NCBI GenBank assembly: GCA_039105265.1
Contig: JAPFFF010000012.1
Span: 3,410,001-3,474,000, forward strand
Length of the DNA stretch: 64,000 nucleotides
Direction of reading: 5' to 3'
Source: Tritrichomonas musculus
Lineage: Eukaryota; Parabasalia; Tritrichomonadida; Tritrichomonadidae
Both the position numbers and the translations under genes were made by a program. Positions within the stretch are counted from its first letter, which is position 1; each line of letters starts with the position of its first letter. Below, in pieces: positions 21,069 to 28,911 of this stretch. Below the pieces are notes generated by a model. It saw nothing but the letters and a program-made list of their open reading frames with translations, was not told where the DNA came from and did not search any database.

Positions 21069-21635
21069 ATGTCTAACACTCTTCGCCAAGCTAGAATTTT
21101 ATCAAGTGAGAATGACGCTAGTGTAAAACAAGAGCAGAACACAAATGTTAACATAAAAATAACTCCTAACAAAAGTACCCAACCTCCTAATCCACCACAA
21201 GTTACATATCCTCAAGTGTCTCCAGTAAATTTTACTTCACAGACGACACCATCAGCATTTCCATCAGTACAAGCAACAAGCAGAGGTATAGCAGATTTGG
21301 GCACTGAACTTGATTCACTTGAGAAGAAAAACAAATTTCTAGAAATGCTGGTTGCCATGTATGAAACAAATCCTCTGAAAATCAATAGTTATGTAGTTTG
21401 TGATAGTAAATTGCTGATGAACATGATTAAACTTTTAACAGATGCCGACAAAATAGAGTTAGTATTAGATGAGTCAGATGTTGGGTGTGGGTGTAGCGGT
21501 GCCAATAGTAAGTTCATCAAGATCGACAAAATTCTGGTATACAAAAATAACAAAGCTGAAGATCTAAAGTATGGTTATAACGAAATCTATACACAATTTA
21601 TAAGATATGGTGTGAGCTTGAAGATTGTAGTGTAA
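21069..21635 (+). CDS. Polinton protein of unknown function, 188 aa
   Basis: The first ~75 residues are a Pro/Thr/Gln-rich disordered stretch. Then comes a helix (GTELDSLEKKNKFLEMLVAMYE) and a compact C-terminal domain with a CGCSGA motif near residue 139. No recognised family. It lies 27 bp after the preceding small gene and converges with the fibre gene on the opposite strand. Confidence 0.6.
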   Translation: MSNTLRQARILSSENDASVKQEQNTNVNIKITPNKSTQPPNPPQVTYPQVSPVNFTSQTTPSAFPSVQATSRGIADLGTELDSLEKKNKFLEMLVAMYETNPLKINSYVVCDSKLLMNMIKLLTDADKIELVLDESDVGCGCSGANSKFIKIDKILVYKNNKAEDLKYGYNEIYTQFIRYGVSLKIVV

Positions 21636-21671
21636 GCAATGATAGCAACCATGCAAATGAATGAATCCCTC

Positions 21672-22586
21672 TCACGATTTGAATAATGCTAGTGTATGTT
21701 CATTTATTTTTGCACTTACTTTTCCAACTATTGATTGCTGAATACGTAAAGTCATAGCATAATCCTCATCTAAGATCCTGCCATCATACAACAGCACATC
21801 TCCTACAGCATAAATGTTAGCATCGTCAACATAGAAAAGGTAGTCTCCATGTGTAGCAAAAGTTATATTACCGTTTTCTTCATCCACATTAGTAACAACA
21901 CCAACAAACTCTTTCCATGATCCATCTATGACTACAGAACATATACAATCAGTACTGTCTGTTGCTGATGATGAAATCCAAACACCATTCTCTCTCTTGT
22001 ACACATGACCTGACATAAACACAGGCTTTCCAACTTTGAAGTCAGATATTTCTTCCCCAGCTTCTATAGGTGCGAGATGTGTAATGGTAGTGCTGTTTGC
22101 TGATGTTACTTTACCTGTTACAGTAAGGTTGCCATAGATTTCGGTAAGAGTAGTTCCAGAAGTTGAATTAAAAGTATTGACCAGAAACGGTGCAGTCAAA
22201 TTGATCAAGCCCATAGTGAACATTTTTTCTCTAATCTGGTAGTTAATTTTACCGCAAGAATTCGCATCTTTACCTATGAGGAAACTCATTGTTGTTTCTT
22301 CATTAGCATCTACCGGAAACAAGGAAAGACCATATTCTTCGGGACTTCTTAGCAATACTTGACCAGTAGTCTTTACATATTCCTTCAACATAGATTCATA
22401 AACAACAGGATCATGAGGGTTATAATCTACCTTTTTTGTCAATTCATGATCTACAATTTTTGTGGAGTACACAGTTTTTGACTCGGATGCTGGTTCATTA
22501 CCAATGTAGAATTCCTTTACTTTTAATGAGGTTGGTTCGTTATAGTCATCATATATGTTAAAAGTATTGTTTGTATAATAAGTCAA
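21672..22586 (-). CDS. Polinton fibre-like protein 1, 304 aa
   Basis: A beta-rich protein with short repeats typical of viral fibre shafts and heads: EIYGNLTVTGKVTSANSTTITHL in the middle, then a head-like domain (VGKPVFMSGHVYKRENG...WKEFVGVVTNVDEENGNITFATHGDYLFYVDD...VGDVLLYDGR). Gly-Asn-rich turns and the absence of catalytic motifs fit a structural attachment protein. It is encoded 50 bp downstream of, and on the same strand as, the larger fibre-like gene, so the two probably work together. The assignment is by sequence character, not by a recognised family. Confidence 0.55.
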   Translation of the reverse strand: MTYYTNNTFNIYDDYNEPTSLKVKEFYIGNEPASESKTVYSTKIVDHELTKKVDYNPHDPVVYESMLKEYVKTTGQVLLRSPEEYGLSLFPVDANEETTMSFLIGKDANSCGKINYQIREKMFTMGLINLTAPFLVNTFNSTSGTTLTEIYGNLTVTGKVTSANSTTITHLAPIEAGEEISDFKVGKPVFMSGHVYKRENGVWISSSATDSTDCICSVVIDGSWKEFVGVVTNVDEENGNITFATHGDYLFYVDDANIYAVGDVLLYDGRILDEDYAMTLRIQQSIVGKVSAKINEHTLALFKS

Positions 22587-22636
22587 CCAGAATGGATCAA
22601 ATGAATCACTTATGACTTTGTAACAAACTCCTTGTC

Positions 22637-24508
22637 TTATACATTCTGAACTAGTACTGAGCCTTTATATTTCTTAGTTCCATCAGCATTGGTAGCATCG
22701 ATATAGAAATTGGTAGTATCGACTATCATGTTATCATAAATGTTTTTCAAATAGTATTTCTCATTTTTGACTTGTATCTCAATTGGTGTCATCTTGTCAA
22801 AATCAATATTGATAACATTTGTTTTTATAAGATCTAAAGCAGACTTGAGTGCGTAAGGTTCGAGATCAACATTAGGAATATCAGTCTTGAGTGCATAAGG
22901 TTCGAGATCAACAGTAGGAATATCACTTTTCAGAGCACAATCACTATTACGTACTTCTTCAAGATAATTTTCTGGAATATAACACTCTCTGCCTTTATAA
23001 GTTGATTTCACTAATTTTACGTTAATACGGTACTCAAAAGCGTAAGAAATAAGATCATACATGCTATCATGTATATACAATATTTTTAGGTTACGACAAT
23101 TATAAAACATACTTTCACACGACTGAGACATGGCTGTTATGATTAAGTTTGAAATATCTATAACTTCTAAAACTATACAGGCCATAAATATACTTCCAAT
23201 CTTTTCCACATTCCTCGAATAGAACATAGATAAATCAACTTCCTTTAGTTTACGACATTCTATAAACATCCAATCGAAATACTTACATAAATTATTACTA
23301 TATCTCTTATCAAATTTTATAGTCTCTAGGTTATTACACTTATTTGCAAAATCTGAGCAAATTGTAACATTAGAAATATCAAAGTTAGTGAAATCTATAT
23401 GAATTACAGTTTTAGAACAATTTCCGAATGAATACAAAGAAGTTATATCTCTACCATTGAAATCAGTAGCAACAGAGATACTTGAAGGACAATTAGCGTT
23501 AAGCTGAATTTTACCAAACTTGACAACCTTATCATTGTAAACTATACTTGGAATAAACTTTGTTAACTTCGCTACTGTTTCTAGAGTTGTGATTCTACCA
23601 TTACTAACATTATAAGTATAATCGCCATAAGTAAAAACATTTTTTGTGATAGTCTTTACAAACAATATTGTAGTTTCACTCTCTACATTACACTTGATAT
23701 AGCCAACTTTATCACTCTCATAAGCAACATAATCAGCTGTATCTTCTATTTTTACATATACTTCTTTGTCATTTATGCTTACATTATGTGAAACAGTGAA
23801 AGAGGTAGAAGTTCCATCTTCAAACACAGCCTTTATAGCTAGAGTGCAATCTTTCCTGTTATATATTTCATTCTTTTCTTGGTCATACGCTAATAATTTA
23901 TCTTCAACCAGTTTTACAGTAGGCACAGCAACATCATTAGTGGTATCATGTTGTGAGTTTATTATTGTTGGTAATTCAGTTTTGAGTGCATAAGGAGTAA
24001 GATCAACAGTAGGGATATCAGTTTTGAGTGCATACTTCTCTTCGGCAACTTCTTTGGTCTCATACTTATTAAACTCATATGCTAGTTCATCTTCGTCAAC
24101 AAATTTCTCTTCTACTTGTGCAGCGGTATAATGATCTTCTGCTAATTCAGTTTTTAGAACATATGGACTCAAATCTACTGTAACAATCTCATCTTTCTTC
24201 ACATATGGAGTAAGGTCTGGTATTTCATCTTTCTTGGCATATATGGTCATGTCTTTATTTTCAACAGCTGCGATTCTCTCTTCATGATTTACAAGCTGTG
24301 ATTTTATAGAAATTCCTCCAAGAATCATATCTCCATCAACAATAACATCATCTTTAACATATATAGATTCATAGTCAGTGTTGTTGTTTCCAGAATTGCT
24401 ACATACAAAGGCACCATCCTCAACATTTTTCTTTGTTAGTATTCCTGTCATTTGATATAAAAAGAAAAGTCCAACAACAACAATACTTACAATAGTGATA
24501 ACCAACAA
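22637..24508 (-). CDS. Polinton membrane-anchored fibre-like protein with embedded DUF285/BspA-type LRR domain
   Basis: 623 residues. Residues 3-20 form a hydrophobic anchor. Residues ~50-180 and ~525-560 carry repeats of the type LKTDIPTVDLxPYA that are characteristic of phage tail-fibre shafts. Between them lies a beta-rich stretch (~215-320). Residues ~365-480 form leucine-rich units with the DUF285 signature: DFTNFDISNV, FANKCNNLETI, WMFIECRKLKEVDLSMF, FMACIVLEVIDIS and MFYNCRNLKIL, in ~24-residue spacing. That family is typical of surface proteins of mycoplasmas and protists. A host-recognition role for the element's particle is my inference. It shares orientation with the 304-residue fibre-like gene. 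Confidence 0.7.
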   Translation of the reverse strand: MLVITIVSIVVVGLFFLYQMTGILTKKNVEDGAFVCSNSGNNNTDYESIYVKDDVIVDGDMILGGISIKSQLVNHEERIAAVENKDMTIYAKKDEIPDLTPYVKKDEIVTVDLSPYVLKTELAEDHYTAAQVEEKFVDEDELAYEFNKYETKEVAEEKYALKTDIPTVDLTPYALKTELPTIINSQHDTTNDVAVPTVKLVEDKLLAYDQEKNEIYNRKDCTLAIKAVFEDGTSTSFTVSHNVSINDKEVYVKIEDTADYVAYESDKVGYIKCNVESETTILFVKTITKNVFTYGDYTYNVSNGRITTLETVAKLTKFIPSIVYNDKVVKFGKIQLNANCPSSISVATDFNGRDITSLYSFGNCSKTVIHIDFTNFDISNVTICSDFANKCNNLETIKFDKRYSNNLCKYFDWMFIECRKLKEVDLSMFYSRNVEKIGSIFMACIVLEVIDISNLIITAMSQSCESMFYNCRNLKILYIHDSMYDLISYAFEYRINVKLVKSTYKGRECYIPENYLEEVRNSDCALKSDIPTVDLEPYALKTDIPNVDLEPYALKSALDLIKTNVINIDFDKMTPIEIQVKNEKYYLKNIYDNMIVDTTNFYIDATNADGTKKYKGSVLVQNV

Positions 24509-24524
24509 TGATACTTACAATAGC

Positions 24525-25180
24525 AACTTACATGAATGATATTCTCATTTCTGATTTTCATCAATGCTACCTACAATATTGACTTTCATGAATGATATTT
24601 ACACATCTGAGAAAGAGAAATGGTAGTGGTAAAAATGAAATCTCAAAAAACTATTCCCTATACTGATTTTCATAATTACTACCAACAATATTGAAACCTA
24701 CATGTGATATTCTATTCCAGACTTCCGAGAAACTACTCTCACTATCAAATGACCTCATTTAATACTCCTACCGCATACTGATTTTTGATATTTACACTAC
24801 TAACTCGGAAGGTTTGTCAAGAATAGTAAAACAGAAATTTGATAAGTAGAGTAACAAAACAGAGAATTGATAAGTAGAGTAACAATTATGAAAATCAGTA
24901 TTGTAGGTAGCATTGATGAAAATCAGAAATGAGAATAGCAATTATGAAAGTCAGAAATGAGGTAGCATTGATGAAAATCAGAAATGAGAATAGCAATTAT
25001 GAAAGTCAGAAATGAGAGTATCATTGATGAAGATCAGAAATGAGAATAACAATTATGAAAATCAGAAATGAGAGTATCAGAGATGAAGATCAGAAATGAG
25101 AATAACAAAAATAGATGTCAGTATTGCAGGTATCATGTGCGAAAGTCAGTATTGCAGGTATCATTTATGAAATCGATATT
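24525..25180. repeat. Polinton intergenic array of GAAATGAGAAT-type minisatellite units
   Basis: A ~650-bp non-coding stretch between the large fibre-like gene and the 110-residue gene. It is built of variants of GATGAAAATCAGAAATGAGA, alternating with ATAGCAATTATGAAAGTCAG. Units are best ordered from 24880 to 25110 and more diverged on the left. No gene is seen. Confidence 0.7.
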
Positions 25181-25212
25181 GCTTCATGTTCGCTTCGCTC
25201 TCTTTCCCCAGT

Positions 25213-25545
25213 TCAATATTCTAATTTCAGAAATAGTGTAAAGTTGTCTGGCTCAATAATGTTACCATTCGTGTCTGTAAACCATACTTTAAACTGTCTT
25301 TTCGTACCTACAAATTCATATTTTCTATTATCATCAGGAGGTACAACATTAGCATACCACACTAGAGAATCACAATACTCATCTCTCTGTATAAAGCTAC
25401 AATGAATTTCAGTTTCGCCATCAAGATATCCTTTACAAGTTGCACGACAGTATTGAAAGGAAATATATCTTTTGTTTAAGCTGCTTGTAAATTCTGATGG
25501 TAAATTATTGATGTAGTCTTTGGTGATGTAGTAAGTTTTGACCAT
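25213..25545 (-). CDS. Polinton small protein, possible jelly-roll capsid accessory
   Basis: 110 residues, beta-rich, with an ending VWFTDTNGNIIEPDNFTLFLKLEY that recalls the last strands of viral jelly-roll capsid proteins. The start MVKTYYITKDYINNLPSEF is hydrophilic, with no signal or membrane segment. It is separated from the divergent Q-rich gene by three 27-bp repeats. The function is a guess from strand pattern; the gene itself is well supported by its open frame and position. Confidence 0.5.
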   Translation of the reverse strand: MVKTYYITKDYINNLPSEFTSSLNKRYISFQYCRATCKGYLDGETEIHCSFIQRDEYCDSLVWYANVVPPDDNRKYEFVGTKRQFKVWFTDTNGNIIEPDNFTLFLKLEY

Positions 25546-25584
25546 TTTTATGAAAAAGAAAAGAAATTATCGTTGCTTCTTCAT

Positions 25585-25660
25585 TTGTGAGAACCATTTA
25601 TGTTTTGCAATTTGTGAGAACCATTTATGTTTTGCAATTTGTGAGAACCATTTATGTTAT
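25585..25660. repeat. 27-bp tandem repeat, three copies
   Basis: Units of TTTGTGAGAACCATTTATGT followed by TTTGCAA lie between divergent genes. They happen to be open in the frame of the downstream gene but are judged to be leader sequence. Confidence 0.65.
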
Positions 25661-25678
25661 TTTTCTGAAAATTTAAAA

Positions 25679-27034
25679 ATGGAACAGCCGCAACAACAAC
25701 AACAACAACAACAACGACAAGAAATAGATATTGATGATGAACGGTTAAATAATTTCGATATAGATACAATTCCACAGCAATTATGGCGCCCACAAGCACA
25801 AGTACAAAGAGCACAGTTACCATCACAGTTTGCACCAGGAGCACAGTGGAACAAGACGCCTAGAGATAGAGATTTCAAGAGTTATGGACTTCCTAATTAC
25901 ATGGATCCTAGAAATGGCAATGTTCAAGAAATCATGGGCCATACAAATACTGATGCTGACTTACTTACAATGTTTAATAAGCTCAATGGTACTGCCATTA
26001 AACCAGAAGACATGGATGAACTCTTTGGAACTACAGAACAACAAAGAGCATATGCAAGACAGTGGTTAATAAAAGGTATAACAGAAAAGGTCAGCAGCAT
26101 TAATCCAGGTGGTTTCACTTCTAAAGTTGGTATGGATGATCTTGCAAAATTAATCCTAAACATGAAACGTGATATCACTAGAGTAAAACAAGCAATATCT
26201 CCAGCAGGTGCAGATCATATGATCAAAAAACATAACTTAAAAGCAAAACCAAATGCAAAATGGTTTCTCAACAAAAAAGACCCCAATGGACCAGCAGAAA
26301 TTACAAACTTGACTGATATCAACAATGATGGAATTCCTGATGTTGTTGTATATAATTCAAGAAACCAACCTTTATACGTAAATGGCTACACAACTACAAT
26401 CTCTAAATTCCCACATGACCTTGCTTACTACCAACAATTCCCACTAAGAAAAGACAGATCAGGAAATCCTAAGAATAAGTGGATTCGTGAACAATTTCAT
26501 AACTTACACTATATTGATGATGACAGCAATGATCCTAGAAATATTGGTAATGTTATGCCAGGCTATAGAGGATTTCCAGATGGTGTTAACACTACTGGCT
26601 ACTCTGTTCGTAAAGCTAAGAGACTTTCACCATACCAGAGATTCAGGAAATACCTTCTCGATAAAGAACTCACACTTAAGTATGCTATTGCTCCAATTCA
26701 GAATTTACCAGCAGAAGTTAAATTGCCTATTATTGCTAGAGCTACAGCACACTTATGGCAAACAGTATTTATTAATCCTATATTGAACAAATATGGTATA
26801 GATGGTAATAATCCTACCGCTGTTGCCAAAGCTAAGAAGGATTGCAGAGATGAAATTGATGATATTGTGACTGGAAACATAAGTGACTTGTACTACGGAG
26901 ATACACAAACCAAAACTAACACAAGAAATAACATCATTAATATACTCAAAACTACTATCATACAATACTGCCAAGCTAACAACATACCATTTGATCAAAA
27001 TGCACAACCACCACCACAACGAAGAAGGCAATAA
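25679..27034 (+). CDS. Polinton Q-rich protein with Ca-loop-like motif, 451 aa
   Basis: The start at 25679 (MEQPQQ...) is preferred because the open frame upstream only translates the 27-bp repeats. It begins with a Gln run and a disordered acidic/Gln-rich stretch (1-60). A central region contains DINNDGIPDVVVYN, a DxNxDGxxD loop like those that bind calcium in FG-GAP/dockerin-type units, followed by LYVNGYTTT and a Phe/Tyr/Pro-rich stretch. The C-terminus is helical and ends in QPPPQRRRQ. It precedes the packaging ATPase and is probably a structural protein; the family is not recognised. Confidence 0.6.
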   Translation: MEQPQQQQQQQQRQEIDIDDERLNNFDIDTIPQQLWRPQAQVQRAQLPSQFAPGAQWNKTPRDRDFKSYGLPNYMDPRNGNVQEIMGHTNTDADLLTMFNKLNGTAIKPEDMDELFGTTEQQRAYARQWLIKGITEKVSSINPGGFTSKVGMDDLAKLILNMKRDITRVKQAISPAGADHMIKKHNLKAKPNAKWFLNKKDPNGPAEITNLTDINNDGIPDVVVYNSRNQPLYVNGYTTTISKFPHDLAYYQQFPLRKDRSGNPKNKWIREQFHNLHYIDDDSNDPRNIGNVMPGYRGFPDGVNTTGYSVRKAKRLSPYQRFRKYLLDKELTLKYAIAPIQNLPAEVKLPIIARATAHLWQTVFINPILNKYGIDGNNPTAVAKAKKDCRDEIDDIVTGNISDLYYGDTQTKTNTRNNIINILKTTIIQYCQANNIPFDQNAQPPPQRRRQ

Positions 27035-27035
27035 G

Positions 27036-27140
27036 AAGGGAACCATGAATGAGAGGAACCATAAATGAGAGGAACCATGAATGAGAGGGAACCATAAGTG
27101 AGAGGAACCATGAATGAGAAGGGAACCATAAGTGAGAGTT
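27036..27140. repeat. ~18-bp tandem repeat GAACCATRAATGAGAG, about six copies
   Basis: Units GGAACCATGAATGAGA / GGAACCATAAGTGAGA fill the gap between the Q-rich gene and the ATPase gene. Confidence 0.7.
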
Positions 27141-27186
27141 ATTTATTTTTGCCACTACTGGGCTTTCTCAATTTACCAACAGCAAA

Positions 27187-27996
27187 ATGAGTCTAGAAAA
27201 AGTTCATGACATAGTATCACAAGCACTAGAGATAAACAAAAATAACTTATGTGGAAGTAGCATAGATGAAATCCACAATGATATAGATGTTCGCTACAAC
27301 TCTGTGAATGTTATAGTAGGAAAACAGTCTATGGGAAAAACTGTGATAGCACTACAGGAAATCATTAAAATATCACTTCTAAGTACACACCATTTGTTAA
27401 TATATGTTACGAAGAACGGAGATGAGAATGATAAGAGTTGGCAGTCACTGAAGACGTTCATTCAAATTCCATATATAGTAGTAAGTGAGAAAAATTGTAA
27501 GGATGCCATTCAAGAATTAATCTCTGCTAAAAACTTGTACTATATGATAAAGAGAGAGAATTTAGAGGAAAAAATAGATGATGGGCAGATGGAGGATATG
27601 TTTCAAGTGTTACACGTTCATGACTTCAGCAAAGACACCCTACATACTCTTATACTCTTTGATGATATAGCAAATTCAAAATTGTTCGCGGCACCAGAAT
27701 CATATTTCTCACAACAACTACGACGCTGCAGACACACAAACATATCTTACTTCTTGCTGATTCAATCATGGAAAGGTCTCGCACCGCATATCAAGAACGA
27801 GATCACAACATTATTTATCTTCCCATGCTTCAACAAACAGCAACTCCACTTCATATATTCACAGTCCGCGAGTAACTTAACTTTTGATGAATTCTATGAT
27901 ATGTACAAAACTATGTCAGAAATGAAAAATAAACGTCCTTATATGATAGTACATGTGACAGAAGGAGGAGAAACTATGGTGCGCGCACATTCATGA
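27187..27996 (+). CDS. Polinton genome-packaging ATPase (FtsK/HerA, A32 type)
   Basis: 269 residues. Walker A is GKQSMGKT at 45-52 and Walker B is LILFDD at 155-160, with the following IANSKLF...LRRCRHTNISYFLLIQSW segment matching the sensor/arginine part of A32-like ATPases. The length is normal for the family. It would power loading of the element's DNA into a capsid. Its position between structural genes is the usual arrangement. Confidence 0.9.
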   Translation: MSLEKVHDIVSQALEINKNNLCGSSIDEIHNDIDVRYNSVNVIVGKQSMGKTVIALQEIIKISLLSTHHLLIYVTKNGDENDKSWQSLKTFIQIPYIVVSEKNCKDAIQELISAKNLYYMIKRENLEEKIDDGQMEDMFQVLHVHDFSKDTLHTLILFDDIANSKLFAAPESYFSQQLRRCRHTNISYFLLIQSWKGLAPHIKNEITTLFIFPCFNKQQLHFIYSQSASNLTFDEFYDMYKTMSEMKNKRPYMIVHVTEGGETMVRAHS

Positions 27997-28073
27997 TTTA
28001 TCTTGTGGAGGATTTAAGAATTGTATGATCCTGTTTATTGTCTCTTTCATTTGGCGTATCTCTTCTTGTACAT

Positions 28074-28301
28074 TCATTTCTGGTTCCTCTCGTGCTTCTT
28101 CTCCTCGTGCTTCTTCAACATTAAAACATCTTTGATTTTGGTAATTCTGTAACCTTTGATGTGGTAGAGCTTGTTGAGTTTGTGAGTTGTGGTGCTGTCT
28201 ATTTCTTCTTTATGCTTGTTGTAGAATAAGTTGAACTCATCTGGGGAATCAAACTCTTTGATATAATTTGTGATAGGTTGGAGTATTTTAATTTCTGACA
28301 T
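28074..28301 (-). CDS. Polinton small protein, 75 aa, unknown
   Basis: From MSEIKILQPI at 28301; longer upstream reading adds only a hydrophobic stretch next to the repeat array. Lys/His-rich, with HKLNKLYHIKGYRITKIKD near the centre, which could contact DNA. It converges with the ATPase gene. No family recognised. Confidence 0.5.
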   Translation of the reverse strand: MSEIKILQPITNYIKEFDSPDEFNLFYNKHKEEIDSTTTHKLNKLYHIKGYRITKIKDVLMLKKHEEKKHERNQK

Positions 28302-28458
28302 CTTTAATACGAACAAAAATGATAATAACAAATGTTCTTCTTTCATGTTTAATCATAGTTGAGTTTTTACGATTGTGTGTGGAAATTTATTCTGTACTCC
28401 CTGATGAAGATCCGCCACTAGATGAAGAAGTGAGAAAAAAATTGTACTGCTGATATGG

Positions 28459-28574
28459 AAAAACATTAATGAGATGACAGATTGTGCAAAAACATTGATG
28501 AGATGACAGATTGTGCAAAAACATTAATGAGATGACAGATTGTGCAAAAACATTAGTGAGGTGACGGATTGTGT
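28459..28574. repeat. 29-bp tandem repeat, four copies, with initiator-like core
   Basis: Units AAAAACATTAATGAGATGAC followed by AGATTGTGC start at 28459, 28488, 28517 and 28546. On the minus strand each unit reads TCATCTCATTA (last copy diverged), close to the trichomonad Inr, and points towards the 75-residue gene. Confidence 0.7.
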
Positions 28575-28614
28575 TATTTATTTTTGAGTGATAGAAGTCA
28601 GTCGGAATTCAGAC

Positions 28615-28869
28615 CTACTTCAACATAGGGACATCAAATCTGTTTACATTTCTGACCCCAATTGCATTTGTTCCGCTGCTATTTTTGTCTCCATTTGCCC
28701 AAGAATCTGCTTTGTCTGCAAAATTGCCTATAGTATTGAGAACATTTCCGACTGTACCACCGAAGACTGGAGCTACTGCTTTTGCTACTTTGGATACTAT
28801 TGGTGCTGCTTTACTTACGACATTTTTAACGCCTTTTGCTATCTTTTTGAAGAAACTTCCGAAAGCCAT
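28615..28869 (-). CDS. Polinton pVI/pX-like membrane-active minor capsid candidate
   Basis: 84 residues from MAFGSFFKKIAKGVKNVV at 28869. The N-terminal ~50 residues form an amphipathic, Lys/Val/Ala-rich helix with Gly breaks (APIVSKVAKAVAPVFGGTVGNV), the character of adenovirus protein VI/X-like membrane-active or core proteins. It is divergent from the capsid gene with a 42-bp gap. Assigned by composition and position, not by an alignment. Confidence 0.55.
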   Translation of the reverse strand: MAFGSFFKKIAKGVKNVVSKAAPIVSKVAKAVAPVFGGTVGNVLNTIGNFADKADSWANGDKNSSGTNAIGVRNVNRFDVPMLK

Positions 28870-28911
28870 GATTTTGAATTCGTGGAAAAAGATACTTTTT
28901 TTGAAACTGAA

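Noticed and set aside
25538-25678. N-terminal extension of the Q-rich Polinton gene
   Set aside because: It only translates the 27-bp non-coding repeats; the ATG at 25679 follows directly.
24525-28574. CRISPR arrays
   Set aside because: The repeats are tandem without unique spacers, and no cas genes are present; the genome is eukaryotic.
28588-28911. N-terminal extension of the capsid gene
   Set aside because: This part is antisense to the small pVI-like gene, and the extension looks unlike capsid sequence.
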